Positions 38,867 to 47,607 of a stretch of 64,000 bases of DNA are shown here, one piece after another. Location of the stretch: positions 124,001 through 188,000 of the forward strand of contig JALQPE010000059.1 of the NCBI GenBank assembly GCA_030407315.1, given 5' to 3'. The first letter of the stretch is position 1. Each line of letters starts with the position of its first letter. The stretch is from Asparagopsis taxiformis. Lineage: Eukaryota; Rhodophyta; Florideophyceae; Bonnemaisoniales; Bonnemaisoniaceae. Both the position numbers and the translations under genes were made by a program. Under the pieces are notes generated by a model. The model was not told where the DNA came from. It was given only the letters and a program-made list of their open reading frames with translations, and did no database searches.

Positions 38867-39949
38867 ATGTCCACCCCATCGCCGAGCACCGCAGCCGCAC
38901 TCGGCCCGTTTGCCCATTTGCCCGCCTACGAATTCGACTTTGATTATCGCGGCGATTCCATCCGTCCGTCCAACTTCCCGCCCCCGCTCGCCACCGCGAC
39001 GCTTCCCCCGCCCCACCCGCACGCAGAGCAGCCCTACTCGCCGCACGTGGACGATTTCGACAGCTACATGTTCCCGGACGTCGAGGCCTCGTATGCGCAC
39101 GAGCTGCTCTACGCGCCGAGCGACACGACGCTATCGACGCTCACCGAGCGCGACAGACCCGACCAGCCTGTCGCGACCATCGACTGGCGCGCCATCGAGG
39201 CCGCCGCGCTCTACACCCCCAATGCAACCGTCATCGACGTCGATAAGCTCTACACCGGATACTCGTCCACAGTTGTGCTCGTGTTCGTTCCACGTCACGC
39301 CGTGGAACTCGCAGCCCTCGTGTACGGAAAGGTCGCCCATTTGTTGCAGCAGGCAGGCGCTAAATTGGTGTTCATCACCGCGTGGACCCCCGAACAGGCG
39401 CGCACGTTTCTGTCCAGATTTGAGCGTGTCGCTCCGTTCCCGGGTGCGCTGGTGTGCGACCCCAATGCTACCCTCTTCTCTGCATTTGGGTTTACAAGGT
39501 CCCACTTCAGAGCGCTCTTCGCCACCCCAAAGGTGTCCGCTCCGATGCGACAGGGCATGAGAAATGCCTTTAGTACTGTGTCGTATCGCGCGCAGAATAG
39601 AGATATTGCCACGACCGCTGTCAGTTCCAAACGCCTCAAATGCGGTGCCGTGGTGTTCCCGACCCTGAGGGGCTACGCCAAGCGACCGGTTGTGGAGTAC
39701 ATTGCCGAGGAGGCCGCTTCGACCGGTGTCGCGTGTTATATGGATGTTCTGAGTGCCTGTGGTGTCAACGAGGCCTTTGTGCCAGATGTCGATGTGGCAC
39801 AGGTGTTTGCCAGGTTTAATAGTATGCGTGTCACGAGTATCAAGGCGCGAGTCGCCGATGAGAAGGAAGCAAATCGTCTCAAGGGGCAGAAACAGCGCGA
39901 GAGAAGTTCGAGGAGAAGTGAGAGACGTAACACTTTGAAAGGATCGTAG
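38867..39949 (+). CDS. Peroxiredoxin-like 2 / AhpC-TSA-like thioredoxin-fold protein without catalytic cysteines
   Basis: A 360-aa protein from MSTPSPST at 38867. After a Pro-rich 100-residue N-terminus, a thioredoxin-fold domain is visible: TVVLVFVPRH, then AKLVFITAW, FPGALVCDPNATLFSAFGF and LKCGAVVFP. Spacing matches the AhpC/TSA antioxidant (PRXL2/AAED1) family. In that family the first strand is followed by CxxC (RHFxCxxC); here the same position reads RHAVELAALV, so both cysteines are absent and peroxidase activity is unlikely. The C-terminus is very basic (RSERRNTLKGS). Function is unknown. Confidence 0.6.
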   Translation: MSTPSPSTAAALGPFAHLPAYEFDFDYRGDSIRPSNFPPPLATATLPPPHPHAEQPYSPHVDDFDSYMFPDVEASYAHELLYAPSDTTLSTLTERDRPDQPVATIDWRAIEAAALYTPNATVIDVDKLYTGYSSTVVLVFVPRHAVELAALVYGKVAHLLQQAGAKLVFITAWTPEQARTFLSRFERVAPFPGALVCDPNATLFSAFGFTRSHFRALFATPKVSAPMRQGMRNAFSTVSYRAQNRDIATTAVSSKRLKCGAVVFPTLRGYAKRPVVEYIAEEAASTGVACYMDVLSACGVNEAFVPDVDVAQVFARFNSMRVTSIKARVADEKEANRLKGQKQRERSSRRSERRNTLKGS

Positions 39950-40315
39950 TCGTTAACTATGGTAGAGGTATTGCTTTTCCCGCACGTGGCACGGTTGCTC
40001 GCTCGCGTTTTGTACAACACTCCTTCCGCGTGAAATGCGCATTGCAACCGCCTTCGGCGCGCATGCGTCTGCATTACACTTGGTACGTTTTCGGTGTGAT
40101 CCAGAGTTCAGGTCGTGGCCTGACATGTATAGTGAGCCGATTTGTTTATTCGTTTCCAAAAAAGATCCCAACACCCACTTGCTTTGCCGAGCACACAACA
40201 ATAATGCACCGCACGATCGTTGCGTCAACAACAATCATCACCCGCTATATGATAGAGAGATCATCATCAATATAGACACCAAAATAATCCTCCACTCGCT
40301 CATGTGCTCCCAAAT
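39950..40315. other. Intergenic between convergent genes
   Basis: About 365 bases of 3' flank. No gene is recognised. Confidence 0.4.
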
Positions 40316-43018
40316 TTATTTTTGCCACGTTTTCACTTCCTCGCTCTCTAGCACCAAGTCGCGTTCATCATCCGACCGCCCCGAACTATCCGATGCCGAT
40401 CGGCACAGAGGCGTTGTAGATCCCACAGACTCCTCGCCGACACACGCATTATCCTCACCAATTTTCCCGCCGCGCTCCCGCCACATTCCACAAAACATCT
40501 CGCTCACATTCACCATGTACCGTTTCCAATCGCCCAACGGACTGTGCATCATGTCCTCGCGCAATCGCGCGCGTATGCTCCCCAGTCGCTCCGCGTCCAT
40601 TGCCAATGCGACCGCTTTGTCGATATAATCCTCCGCCGTAAACGCAATTAATTCCGGATGTCCAACGGCTGTGAGCAGTGTGACGCCAACATTGTGTGCG
40701 TGATCACCCGCCTCTGGTGCAACGCCCAGCGTCACCACCGGCACACCCATGTACATGGCTTCGCACGTGGTCGTTGTGCCCGCGTACGGAAACGGATCCA
40801 GTCCAATGTCCACATTGGCGTAGAGTTGCAAATGCGACTTGGTGGATGGAATTAATGGAACCAGATCCAATCGATCGGCTGATATGCCTTCTTTCTCAAA
40901 CAGATCAATCATGCGCTGTTTGGAAGTTTGTGCTGCAAACGGCTTTGCTTTCAGTAGTAAACGCGAATGCGGCACGCGATGCAGAATGGACGCCCACAAT
41001 CTGATAGTTCGTGATTGTGTTTTCGCGAGAACATTGAACGATCCAAAAGTTATTATACCACCCGATGTGGCCGATGGTGGCTCTTTAGCCACTTCAGGGG
41101 CGTCCAGTGACGGCGTGTAGCAGAGGAAGACATCAGGTAGCCGCCATAGTTTTTCAGAAAATTGCTGTGTAGTTTCCACAGGGTCGACGACACCGTCAGT
41201 GACTCGATAGTGGATTGTTTCTAAACCGGTCGTGTTCGGGTAGCCAATCCATGTGACTTGCACGGGTGCCAGTCGTAGCGCCATAATATCGAGTCGGTTG
41301 TTGGCCGTGTGGCCGGCCAGTTCGACGAGAATATCGATTCGATCGTCGACAATAATTTTAGCAACCGACGACGCGGTCTGACCCCATATGTTTCGCCAGT
41401 TATCGCCGATACTCTTGCGGAATCGCTCCGTCTTCTTATCGGGCTGTGCAACGTTTGCGTAGACGTACACGCTAAACGCATCGCGATCGTAGCGCGTGAG
41501 CAGGACTTCTGCAAAATAACTGACGGAATGGGTGAAAAAGTCGGGCGACACATAGCCAATACGGAGTGGATGATCGGTACCTGGGCCGCGAAGCACGTTG
41601 GGATCCGGTCGCACTGGATCTTGCATGCATTTCAGTAAATGGTTCACAATGGGATCACTGTTCGTCTTATTGGAAGCAGTCTGGGTGATTTCGCGATCGA
41701 TCCTGCCTTGAAAGGCGGCACCCCATTTCTTATGCTCCCCATACACAGAGGCCTTTGTCCACTTTTCGCTATAACTTAGCGCATGCAATCTGTTCTGTGC
41801 AGCCATATCTGCGCGCGGATCAAGGGCTTCACAACGTTCGTAGTGAGTAATCGCGGTGTCAATGTCGCCCTGGTCGCGCAGTAGCACTCCAATGTTATTT
41901 TGCGCTTCTGCGTACTGCGGTGAAAGCGAATTGGCGCGACGCAGATGGTCAGTTGCCATGTCAATGTTTCCAAGTAATGTATAAACAACGGCAATGTTAT
42001 TGTGGGTTTGGTGGTGTTGAGTGTCACACTGGAGCGCCTTTTTGTAGCATTGGAGGGACATTTCCAGATTACCGAGCTCCTTGTGCACGACGCCAAGGTT
42101 GTTGTAGGCCTCTGTCAAGCGCGGATTGAACTGAACGGCCAAATTGTACTCCACAAGGGCTCGTTCAAACTTTGCGCTTTCGGCATACAACACGCCAAGA
42201 TTGTAATGGGCATCCGCAAAAAACGGCTGGAGGGCAATCGATCTCTTGTACAGTTTCTTTGCTTGCTTGCGGTCGTGTTGCTTCTCGGCGGTGCCGCGTT
42301 CACACAAGGCCACGGCGAGATTACTCTTTGCAAGTTCAAAATTGGGGTTATTCGACAAGGCACTTTCATACGCACTCATCGCCAGATCGATCCTACCGGC
42401 GTTACGATGCAAGACGCCCAAATTACACCAAGCCTCAGCGTGGGCCGGATTGACCACCAAACAACTCTCATAGCACTCACTTGCCTTATCCACCTCGCCA
42501 ACATCAGCATAAGCAACAGCAAGATTATACAAAGCATGCGCATATTTCGGACACACCTCCAACGCCTCTGCATAGTGGTCGATAGCGGCAGCAGGCAAGC
42601 CTGCGAGTTTAAGACGCACGCCCACATCGGTGAGCATCGCGGCGAGCTGAAGGGCAGCGTCCTCGTCGTCGGGGTCTGTCTGTGCGTCGCGTGCGCGGCG
42701 AAGCAAACTAAGACATTCGGGCACATGCATGGGGTCGGACGCTTTGAGCACCTGCGCCAACGCGCAGAGGGCTTGATGGGACGAGTCGTCCAGGGCGATG
42801 GCGCATCGAAGGGCATGTTCGGCATGCGTCGGCGACGACTGCGCTAGATGCGCCAGACCGATCTGTACATAGCATTGCGCTCGGGTGGTATCGGTCGTCG
42901 CAAGCGCTAGCGCTCGCTCCGCGCTGTGACGCGCGTCGAGATGGCGCCCGCGATTCGCCAGGAAGATCGCGCGCGATAGCAGCGCGTCCGGGGTCGGGGC
43001 GGGCGTCGGGCTCGTCAT
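40316..43018 (-). CDS. SPY: SPINDLY-type protein O-glycosyltransferase (TPR + GT41)
   Basis: A 900-aa single-exon protein. Residues about 10-400 are tandem TPRs (for example AEAWCNLGVLHRNAGRIDLA, AYNNLGVVHKELGNLEMSLQ). The C-terminal half is a GT41 catalytic domain: LRIGYVSPDFFTHSVSYFAE, IDILVELAGHTANNRL, QVTWIGYPNTTGL, ITFGSFNVLAKTQ, and FPYAGTTTTCEAMYMGVPVV. These fit the SPY branch rather than animal OGT (SVSYF, TANNRLD). Plant SPY is a nucleocytoplasmic protein O-fucosyltransferase, so GDP-fucose is the likely donor. There is no signal peptide. A Ser/Asp-rich C-terminal tail follows the catalytic domain. Confidence 0.93.
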   Translation of the reverse strand: MTSPTPAPTPDALLSRAIFLANRGRHLDARHSAERALALATTDTTRAQCYVQIGLAHLAQSSPTHAEHALRCAIALDDSSHQALCALAQVLKASDPMHVPECLSLLRRARDAQTDPDDEDAALQLAAMLTDVGVRLKLAGLPAAAIDHYAEALEVCPKYAHALYNLAVAYADVGEVDKASECYESCLVVNPAHAEAWCNLGVLHRNAGRIDLAMSAYESALSNNPNFELAKSNLAVALCERGTAEKQHDRKQAKKLYKRSIALQPFFADAHYNLGVLYAESAKFERALVEYNLAVQFNPRLTEAYNNLGVVHKELGNLEMSLQCYKKALQCDTQHHQTHNNIAVVYTLLGNIDMATDHLRRANSLSPQYAEAQNNIGVLLRDQGDIDTAITHYERCEALDPRADMAAQNRLHALSYSEKWTKASVYGEHKKWGAAFQGRIDREITQTASNKTNSDPIVNHLLKCMQDPVRPDPNVLRGPGTDHPLRIGYVSPDFFTHSVSYFAEVLLTRYDRDAFSVYVYANVAQPDKKTERFRKSIGDNWRNIWGQTASSVAKIIVDDRIDILVELAGHTANNRLDIMALRLAPVQVTWIGYPNTTGLETIHYRVTDGVVDPVETTQQFSEKLWRLPDVFLCYTPSLDAPEVAKEPPSATSGGIITFGSFNVLAKTQSRTIRLWASILHRVPHSRLLLKAKPFAAQTSKQRMIDLFEKEGISADRLDLVPLIPSTKSHLQLYANVDIGLDPFPYAGTTTTCEAMYMGVPVVTLGVAPEAGDHAHNVGVTLLTAVGHPELIAFTAEDYIDKAVALAMDAERLGSIRARLREDMMHSPLGDWKRYMVNVSEMFCGMWRERGGKIGEDNACVGEESVGSTTPLCRSASDSSGRSDDERDLVLESEEVKTWQK

Positions 43019-43437
43019 GCGCGCGCGTGACGACGGTTTACGAGAAGTGATGTCGTGGCGCGTTCATCAACTGGCGGTCATGTGCGACGTTGATGGAGAG
43101 CACGCGATGAGTCGGGACGGGACGGTGGCGCGTGCAGGCGATTTGACACACTCGCCGCCTACGGCTGTGCGCGTTTCATACAGGTCATCATTCACGGAGC
43201 GTTTTACAGGGCTGACAGTTGTGTAGACATGACGCACTATGCAAAGTGCAAACTTGCAAAATATAAAAATTTATAAATTGGCAAAAATCTGAGTGCCCGT
43301 CGATCGTCCAATACAACTTTCTCACACTTCATATCGGCGCTCGTAAACGACGACAAATCACGATAATAACATACCACAATCCAACCCTCAACCGCAGACT
43401 TGTTGCCGATAGGCCACACCAACTCACCCTCCGCACC
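43019..43437. other. Divergent promoter region
   Basis: About 420 bases between SPY (-) and CDC50 (+). The AT-rich tract at 43257-43285 (ATATAAAAATTTATAAATTG) is notable in otherwise GC-balanced DNA and may contain core promoter elements. Confidence 0.4.
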
Positions 43438-44622
43438 ATGCGTCTTCCCCGCCTCCGCCGACTCCCGCGAACGCGCTCGGCAGATGATAACGATTGGGGT
43501 ACTAGCTCCCCTGCCGCCATTATGCAGCCCCCCACCCCGCCCTTGCAGCCCGTCGTGCAGCCAGACGTAGATGTCTCCCGCTTGCAGGTGCCCCCCAACA
43601 CACGCATCGCTCGCTTACGACAGCAGGAGCTCAAGACGTACACAACGACCTTCTCCCCGCGTTCCGTCATTTCCCTGTATTTCGCTATCGCCTTTGTTTT
43701 CATTCCTATCGGCTCCGCCATTATTGCTGGCACCTCGCAAATCAAAAGTACAGACCGCGCCTTCTATTCAGAGGATGTCGGTTGTCAATTTACCGACAAT
43801 AGCTCGACCGCGGGCTCTTGTATCGTGCAGATTGATATCAATGAGACCATCAAAGCGCCGTCTTATCTCTACTATTCCGTCACTAATATGTTTCAGAATT
43901 ATCGCGATTACGCAAAGTCTCGCTCTGACGTCATGAATCGAGGCTTGCTACCGAAAGCATCCATCGATGTGTCCAATTGTGAGCCATTGTTGTATGCCAA
44001 CAATTCCAATCAACCCCAAGGTTCGTTCGAAGAGAGGCTTTCCAAATTTCTCTATCCTTGCGGTCTCATTGCATGGTCCAGGTTTAATGATACCTTTGAA
44101 TTATGCAGGGATACACAGTGTAACACTGAGATCCCATTACAGAAGGAAGGTATTGCATGGAGCACTGATGCTCAATACAAGTTTCAGCCAGGCGAAGACC
44201 CCCTGTTCAACATGAACTCCACCCTTTTGCGAGCTACCGCCAATGAGTTGCTCACTGATGAAGATTTCATTGTGTGGATGAGGCTCTCCGCTTTCTCAGA
44301 CTTTGACAAACTCCATAGAATTATCAATGAAGATTTGATCGGAACCTACTACATGCGCATCAGCAGTCATTACAACACCTTCCGCTTTCAAGGCAAAAAG
44401 GCTTTCTACATCTCCAATACCAAATGGTTCGGCGCCGGCAACACCTTTCTGGGCACAATTTACATAGTTGTAGGCGTCATCTCTCTCGGTATCGCCGCAA
44501 CCTTGCTCGCCAAGCATGTCCTTCATCCGCGACCGCCCGCAAGTTCAGACCCAGCCATCGTGCTTCGTGAACTAGCAAAGCTTAACATGGAGTTTCGAGC
44601 AAACCAAGCGCAATCTTCTTAA
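43438..44622 (+). CDS. CDC50: CDC50/LEM3-family flippase beta subunit
   Basis: A 394-aa protein with two transmembrane helices (about 76-97 and 336-358) and a large Cys-containing, glycosylated-looking lumenal loop. It shows the family pattern: an IPIGSAI-type end of TM1, then the cysteine-bearing loop, then YYSVTNMFQNYRDYAKSRS, LYPCGLIAWSRFNDTF, GIAWSTDAQYKF, VWMRLSAFSDFDKLHR and IGTYYMRISSHYNTFRFQGKK. CDC50 proteins chaperone and activate P4-ATPase lipid flippases at Golgi, endosome and plasma membrane. A second candidate start is MQPPTPP (residue 29). A kinase resembling the yeast flippase kinase lies 3 kb downstream. Confidence 0.93.
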   Translation: MRLPRLRRLPRTRSADDNDWGTSSPAAIMQPPTPPLQPVVQPDVDVSRLQVPPNTRIARLRQQELKTYTTTFSPRSVISLYFAIAFVFIPIGSAIIAGTSQIKSTDRAFYSEDVGCQFTDNSSTAGSCIVQIDINETIKAPSYLYYSVTNMFQNYRDYAKSRSDVMNRGLLPKASIDVSNCEPLLYANNSNQPQGSFEERLSKFLYPCGLIAWSRFNDTFELCRDTQCNTEIPLQKEGIAWSTDAQYKFQPGEDPLFNMNSTLLRATANELLTDEDFIVWMRLSAFSDFDKLHRIINEDLIGTYYMRISSHYNTFRFQGKKAFYISNTKWFGAGNTFLGTIYIVVGVISLGIAATLLAKHVLHPRPPASSDPAIVLRELAKLNMEFRANQAQSS

Positions 44623-44694
44623 CTCTACCATCTATAGCTAGATATATATTTATAACCCTCACACACTACTTTGTACACATCAAAGACATCTTCA

Positions 44695-46224
44695 TTACAC
44701 CAGCGTAATACGTGCCTCTGTCGCCCCCTTGTCTGCCCTTTCTACCTCGGTGCCTTTTTCCGCTACCTCAACCGCAGCAGCACCAACAGCGCTCTCACCG
44801 GGTGGTTCAGCCGGCTTCGGAGCCACTACCGGTGCAGTTTCCTTTGCCCGCGCTTCCGCTTCCGCTGCTGCTTTTTCTTCCAAAGCATGTGCGGCAGCCT
44901 CGCACATCGCTCGCGACCCTTCCGGCATGTCGTAACGAAACTGCGGGCCGAAATTCGCCTTTGCTCTCGCGTTTCCAAATAGCGCAACACTCGGGTAATA
45001 AACACCAGCCCTCATCTCCTTGCGCTGACCCGTTGCCACAGCATCCGTCTTTCCCGCTGCTCCCGCCGATGGCGCGTTCGATTCCTTGTCTTTAAACAGC
45101 TCTGGCACGCCGAAATGGCGCCCATTTTTATAAAACTGAACACTTGCATTGGCCAAAATATCAACGCCGCTATCAGGCGGCGCTACCATGTACCCCTGCA
45201 GTTGCTGCACAAAACGAAAGTACAACCATTCCGACTCTGCCTTTGCTATCTTATCCTTGTCTTCGCGCGACAACTTGGGCAACACAATGCGACAGCCGAT
45301 AACATCGCCGACAGCAAACGGTTCACCGTACGGTTTTAACCGCGCACGATGAACAAACTCACCAGTGCGATCGCGGATTCCAAAGCCATACGCATCGAAC
45401 CCGACGGGTGTTTCGGCATCGGAACGACGCATACTCCATCCGAACCGCACGGCGCCATCGCCATCAAACGGCATGACCTGACACTCAAAATACCAATCCC
45501 CCTCACAGACGCCGCTGGTCGCACGCACCATACGATAGCCCTTGTAGCCCTGCACGACGTTATTCGCGGCGTCTCCGACAAATTTGACCCCAACCGACTT
45601 GTCAAACGTGCTGAGGGTGACGGGCGGCTGGGCGAGCTGCGTCCATTCAACGGGCACCGCCGGACGATAGACCTCTTCCTGGGAGGCACGTGCAGCGTCC
45701 TGCACGGCGGGATCTGCCAAGTTGGCGCGATCGTCCGACACGGTCGGTCGATAGCGACCGGCGACCTTGAGAAAGTACTGGCGGGTATTGAGTACTCTTG
45801 TGAACTGTTTCCGCCACGAGCCACGTCGAATGCCGGATACGGTTTCGGCGGCTTTGAGCAGTTCCTGTGCCTTGAAATCGGTGCGGTCGGCGTGCTGTGT
45901 GCGCAGTGAGTTGTAAGCCTGCAGCGCGATTTCCAGCATGGCGGATTTGCGGGGCTTGGGGGGCTCTTCGGACGGTTTGCGACGCTTCGGGGTGGGCGAC
46001 TCGTCACTGCTTTCCTTGGGACGCGGCGGATGCGGGTGCGGCTCCGGGGATGGCGAGGGCGGCGAGGCTGCGGAATCGGTCGCGGTCGTGTTGGGAGAGG
46101 CGGGTTCGCGCGGTCTCGCTCGCTTTTCTGGCATATTGGTCGGCGGGGTCGGATGGGTGGGCAGTTGGATCGCTGCCAAAGATGGGGCAGCGTGTTGGTT
46201 ATGTACGGCGGAATGCGGCTGCAT
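44695..46224 (-). CDS. ASH2L: ASH2L-like COMPASS subunit (SPRY domain)
   Basis: A 509-aa protein from the ATG at 46224; the frame is open to 46473 but overlaps the divergent promoter. The N-terminus is Pro/Ser-rich with KRRKPSEEPPK, a possible nuclear signal. The SPRY domain (about 195-430) has the ASH2-like features YKGYRMVRATSGVCEGDWYF, VRFGWSMRRSDAETPVGFD, FGIRDRTGEFVHRARL, GDVIGCRIVLP, SVQFYKNGRHFGV and YYPSVALFGNARAKANFGP. ASH2L with RbBP5 stimulates H3K4 methylation by SET1/MLL. The tail is Ala/Glu-rich. The gene is convergent with CDC50, with about 70 nt between stops. Confidence 0.85.
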   Translation of the reverse strand: MQPHSAVHNQHAAPSLAAIQLPTHPTPPTNMPEKRARPREPASPNTTATDSAASPPSPSPEPHPHPPRPKESSDESPTPKRRKPSEEPPKPRKSAMLEIALQAYNSLRTQHADRTDFKAQELLKAAETVSGIRRGSWRKQFTRVLNTRQYFLKVAGRYRPTVSDDRANLADPAVQDAARASQEEVYRPAVPVEWTQLAQPPVTLSTFDKSVGVKFVGDAANNVVQGYKGYRMVRATSGVCEGDWYFECQVMPFDGDGAVRFGWSMRRSDAETPVGFDAYGFGIRDRTGEFVHRARLKPYGEPFAVGDVIGCRIVLPKLSREDKDKIAKAESEWLYFRFVQQLQGYMVAPPDSGVDILANASVQFYKNGRHFGVPELFKDKESNAPSAGAAGKTDAVATGQRKEMRAGVYYPSVALFGNARAKANFGPQFRYDMPEGSRAMCEAAAHALEEKAAAEAEARAKETAPVVAPKPAEPPGESAVGAAAVEVAEKGTEVERADKGATEARITLV

Positions 46225-46434
46225 GGTTGGGTGCGAGTGGTGGTGGTGGTGGTTACTGAAATTGAAGGCGATGGTGAGTATTGCGCTTTGGCGCCAAAAC
46301 TGTCGGAAGAGATGACTGATGACGATTTGAAATTTGACGTGCGGATGGACACGTGGAAACGTGGTGAATTGAAATGATGACCACACATAGATTGTGCAAG
46401 TTGTCGATGAATGGGATGCGTGTGAGGTTGCGAG

Positions 46435-47355
46435 ATGGTGGAGAAGGGAGATTCTTTGCAGAAGACACTGCAAGCAGTGGCAGAGCCACGGTTGCGAAAG
46501 CTAATCAGCGCGTTGGCAGATGGCTGTACGAACATTGCGGCGATATGTCGGGTCGGGCATGTTGACAAGATCAACAGCTGCAATGCGTTTGGCGACGAGC
46601 AATTGGAGATTGATGTACGGGCAAATGATGTGTTGTTGAGTAAACTGCGCGAAACGGGTGTTGTTGCTGTTGCGTCATCGGAGGAAATGCCGGTGGGAAT
46701 TGAAATGACGAGTGGTGGAAGCTATTCGGTCGCATTTGATCCGTTGGACGGGTCGAGCATTATCGCGACCAATTTTGCCGTCGGCACGATTATCGGCATA
46801 TGGGGCGGCGACACGCTGGTCGGCGTCAATGGACGCAGCATGGTGGCCAGTGTTGTGGCGGTCTACGGGCCACGAACAACGCTTTTGGTGTGTGTGGACG
46901 GCGTTGCGGGCGTGGTCGAGTACACGTTTGATGGCGAGTCGTGGGTGGTGAGTAGAGTTGTGCAGCAGCTTGTGGAGGGCAAATTGTTTGCGCCAGCTAA
47001 TTTACGGTGCACGCGCGATAACGAAGGATATCGAAAGCTGGTGGAGCACTATATTTCGGAAGGATACACATTGAGATATACGGGCGGTATGGTACCGGAC
47101 GTGACACAAATCATTGTCAAGGGCTACGGTGTGTTTACTTCGCCGATATCGGAAAAGGCGCCAGCCAAACTAAGACTGTTGTACGAGGCATTACCGATGG
47201 CGCATCTGATCGAAGGATGCGGTGGCAGCAGTTGTGTTGGGCACGGCATTGGCGGCAGCATCCTCGACCGCACAGTCGAATCGTACGATGAACGAACGGC
47301 GGTGTGTCTGGGAAGTAGAGGACAAGTTGATAAGTTTGAAAAATTTGGTGCGTAG
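46435..47355 (+). CDS. Sedoheptulose-1,7-bisphosphatase-like enzyme, no transit peptide
   Basis: A 306-aa single-exon protein. It has the FBPase/SBPase metal site FDPLDGSS, plus FGDEQLEID, VGTIIGIWGGD, YGPRTTLL, GKLFAPANLR and YTLRYTGGMVPDV, which match SBPase more closely than FBPase. The protein begins essentially at the mature enzyme (MVEKGDSLQKTL), so it lacks a plastid transit peptide and is probably cytosolic, as in the SBPase-like enzymes of several algae and protists. The plastid-type regulatory cysteines are not evident. Function: hydrolysis of sedoheptulose-1,7-bisphosphate (or fructose bisphosphate) in the pentose-phosphate network. It is divergent from ASH2L across a 210-nt shared promoter. 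Confidence 0.85.
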   Translation: MVEKGDSLQKTLQAVAEPRLRKLISALADGCTNIAAICRVGHVDKINSCNAFGDEQLEIDVRANDVLLSKLRETGVVAVASSEEMPVGIEMTSGGSYSVAFDPLDGSSIIATNFAVGTIIGIWGGDTLVGVNGRSMVASVVAVYGPRTTLLVCVDGVAGVVEYTFDGESWVVSRVVQQLVEGKLFAPANLRCTRDNEGYRKLVEHYISEGYTLRYTGGMVPDVTQIIVKGYGVFTSPISEKAPAKLRLLYEALPMAHLIEGCGGSSCVGHGIGGSILDRTVESYDERTAVCLGSRGQVDKFEKFGA

Positions 47356-47607
47356 AGTTAATAAAAAAGATGGGCCGTACCACGTGTCAAAGTGTGGTTG
47401 GCCTGTTTATCACGTACCTCTGCAGTCCGTTTTCGCCAGTAAACGCATCTACCGTTGGAGTGACGCGGCCCGACCCCTCTTTTAAATGTCTAATCAACGC
47501 AAGTCGCGCAATGCACCAGCCGCACCACAAACGCAACCCATCATTCACCCCTTCACCCCCAATCCTCCACTCTCGCACGCGTCTTCTGTTCCGCCCCGCC
47601 CGCCGCC

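Noticed and set aside
42002..42847. 281-aa open frame on the plus strand
   Set aside because: Antisense shadow of the SPY TPR region; no protein character of its own.
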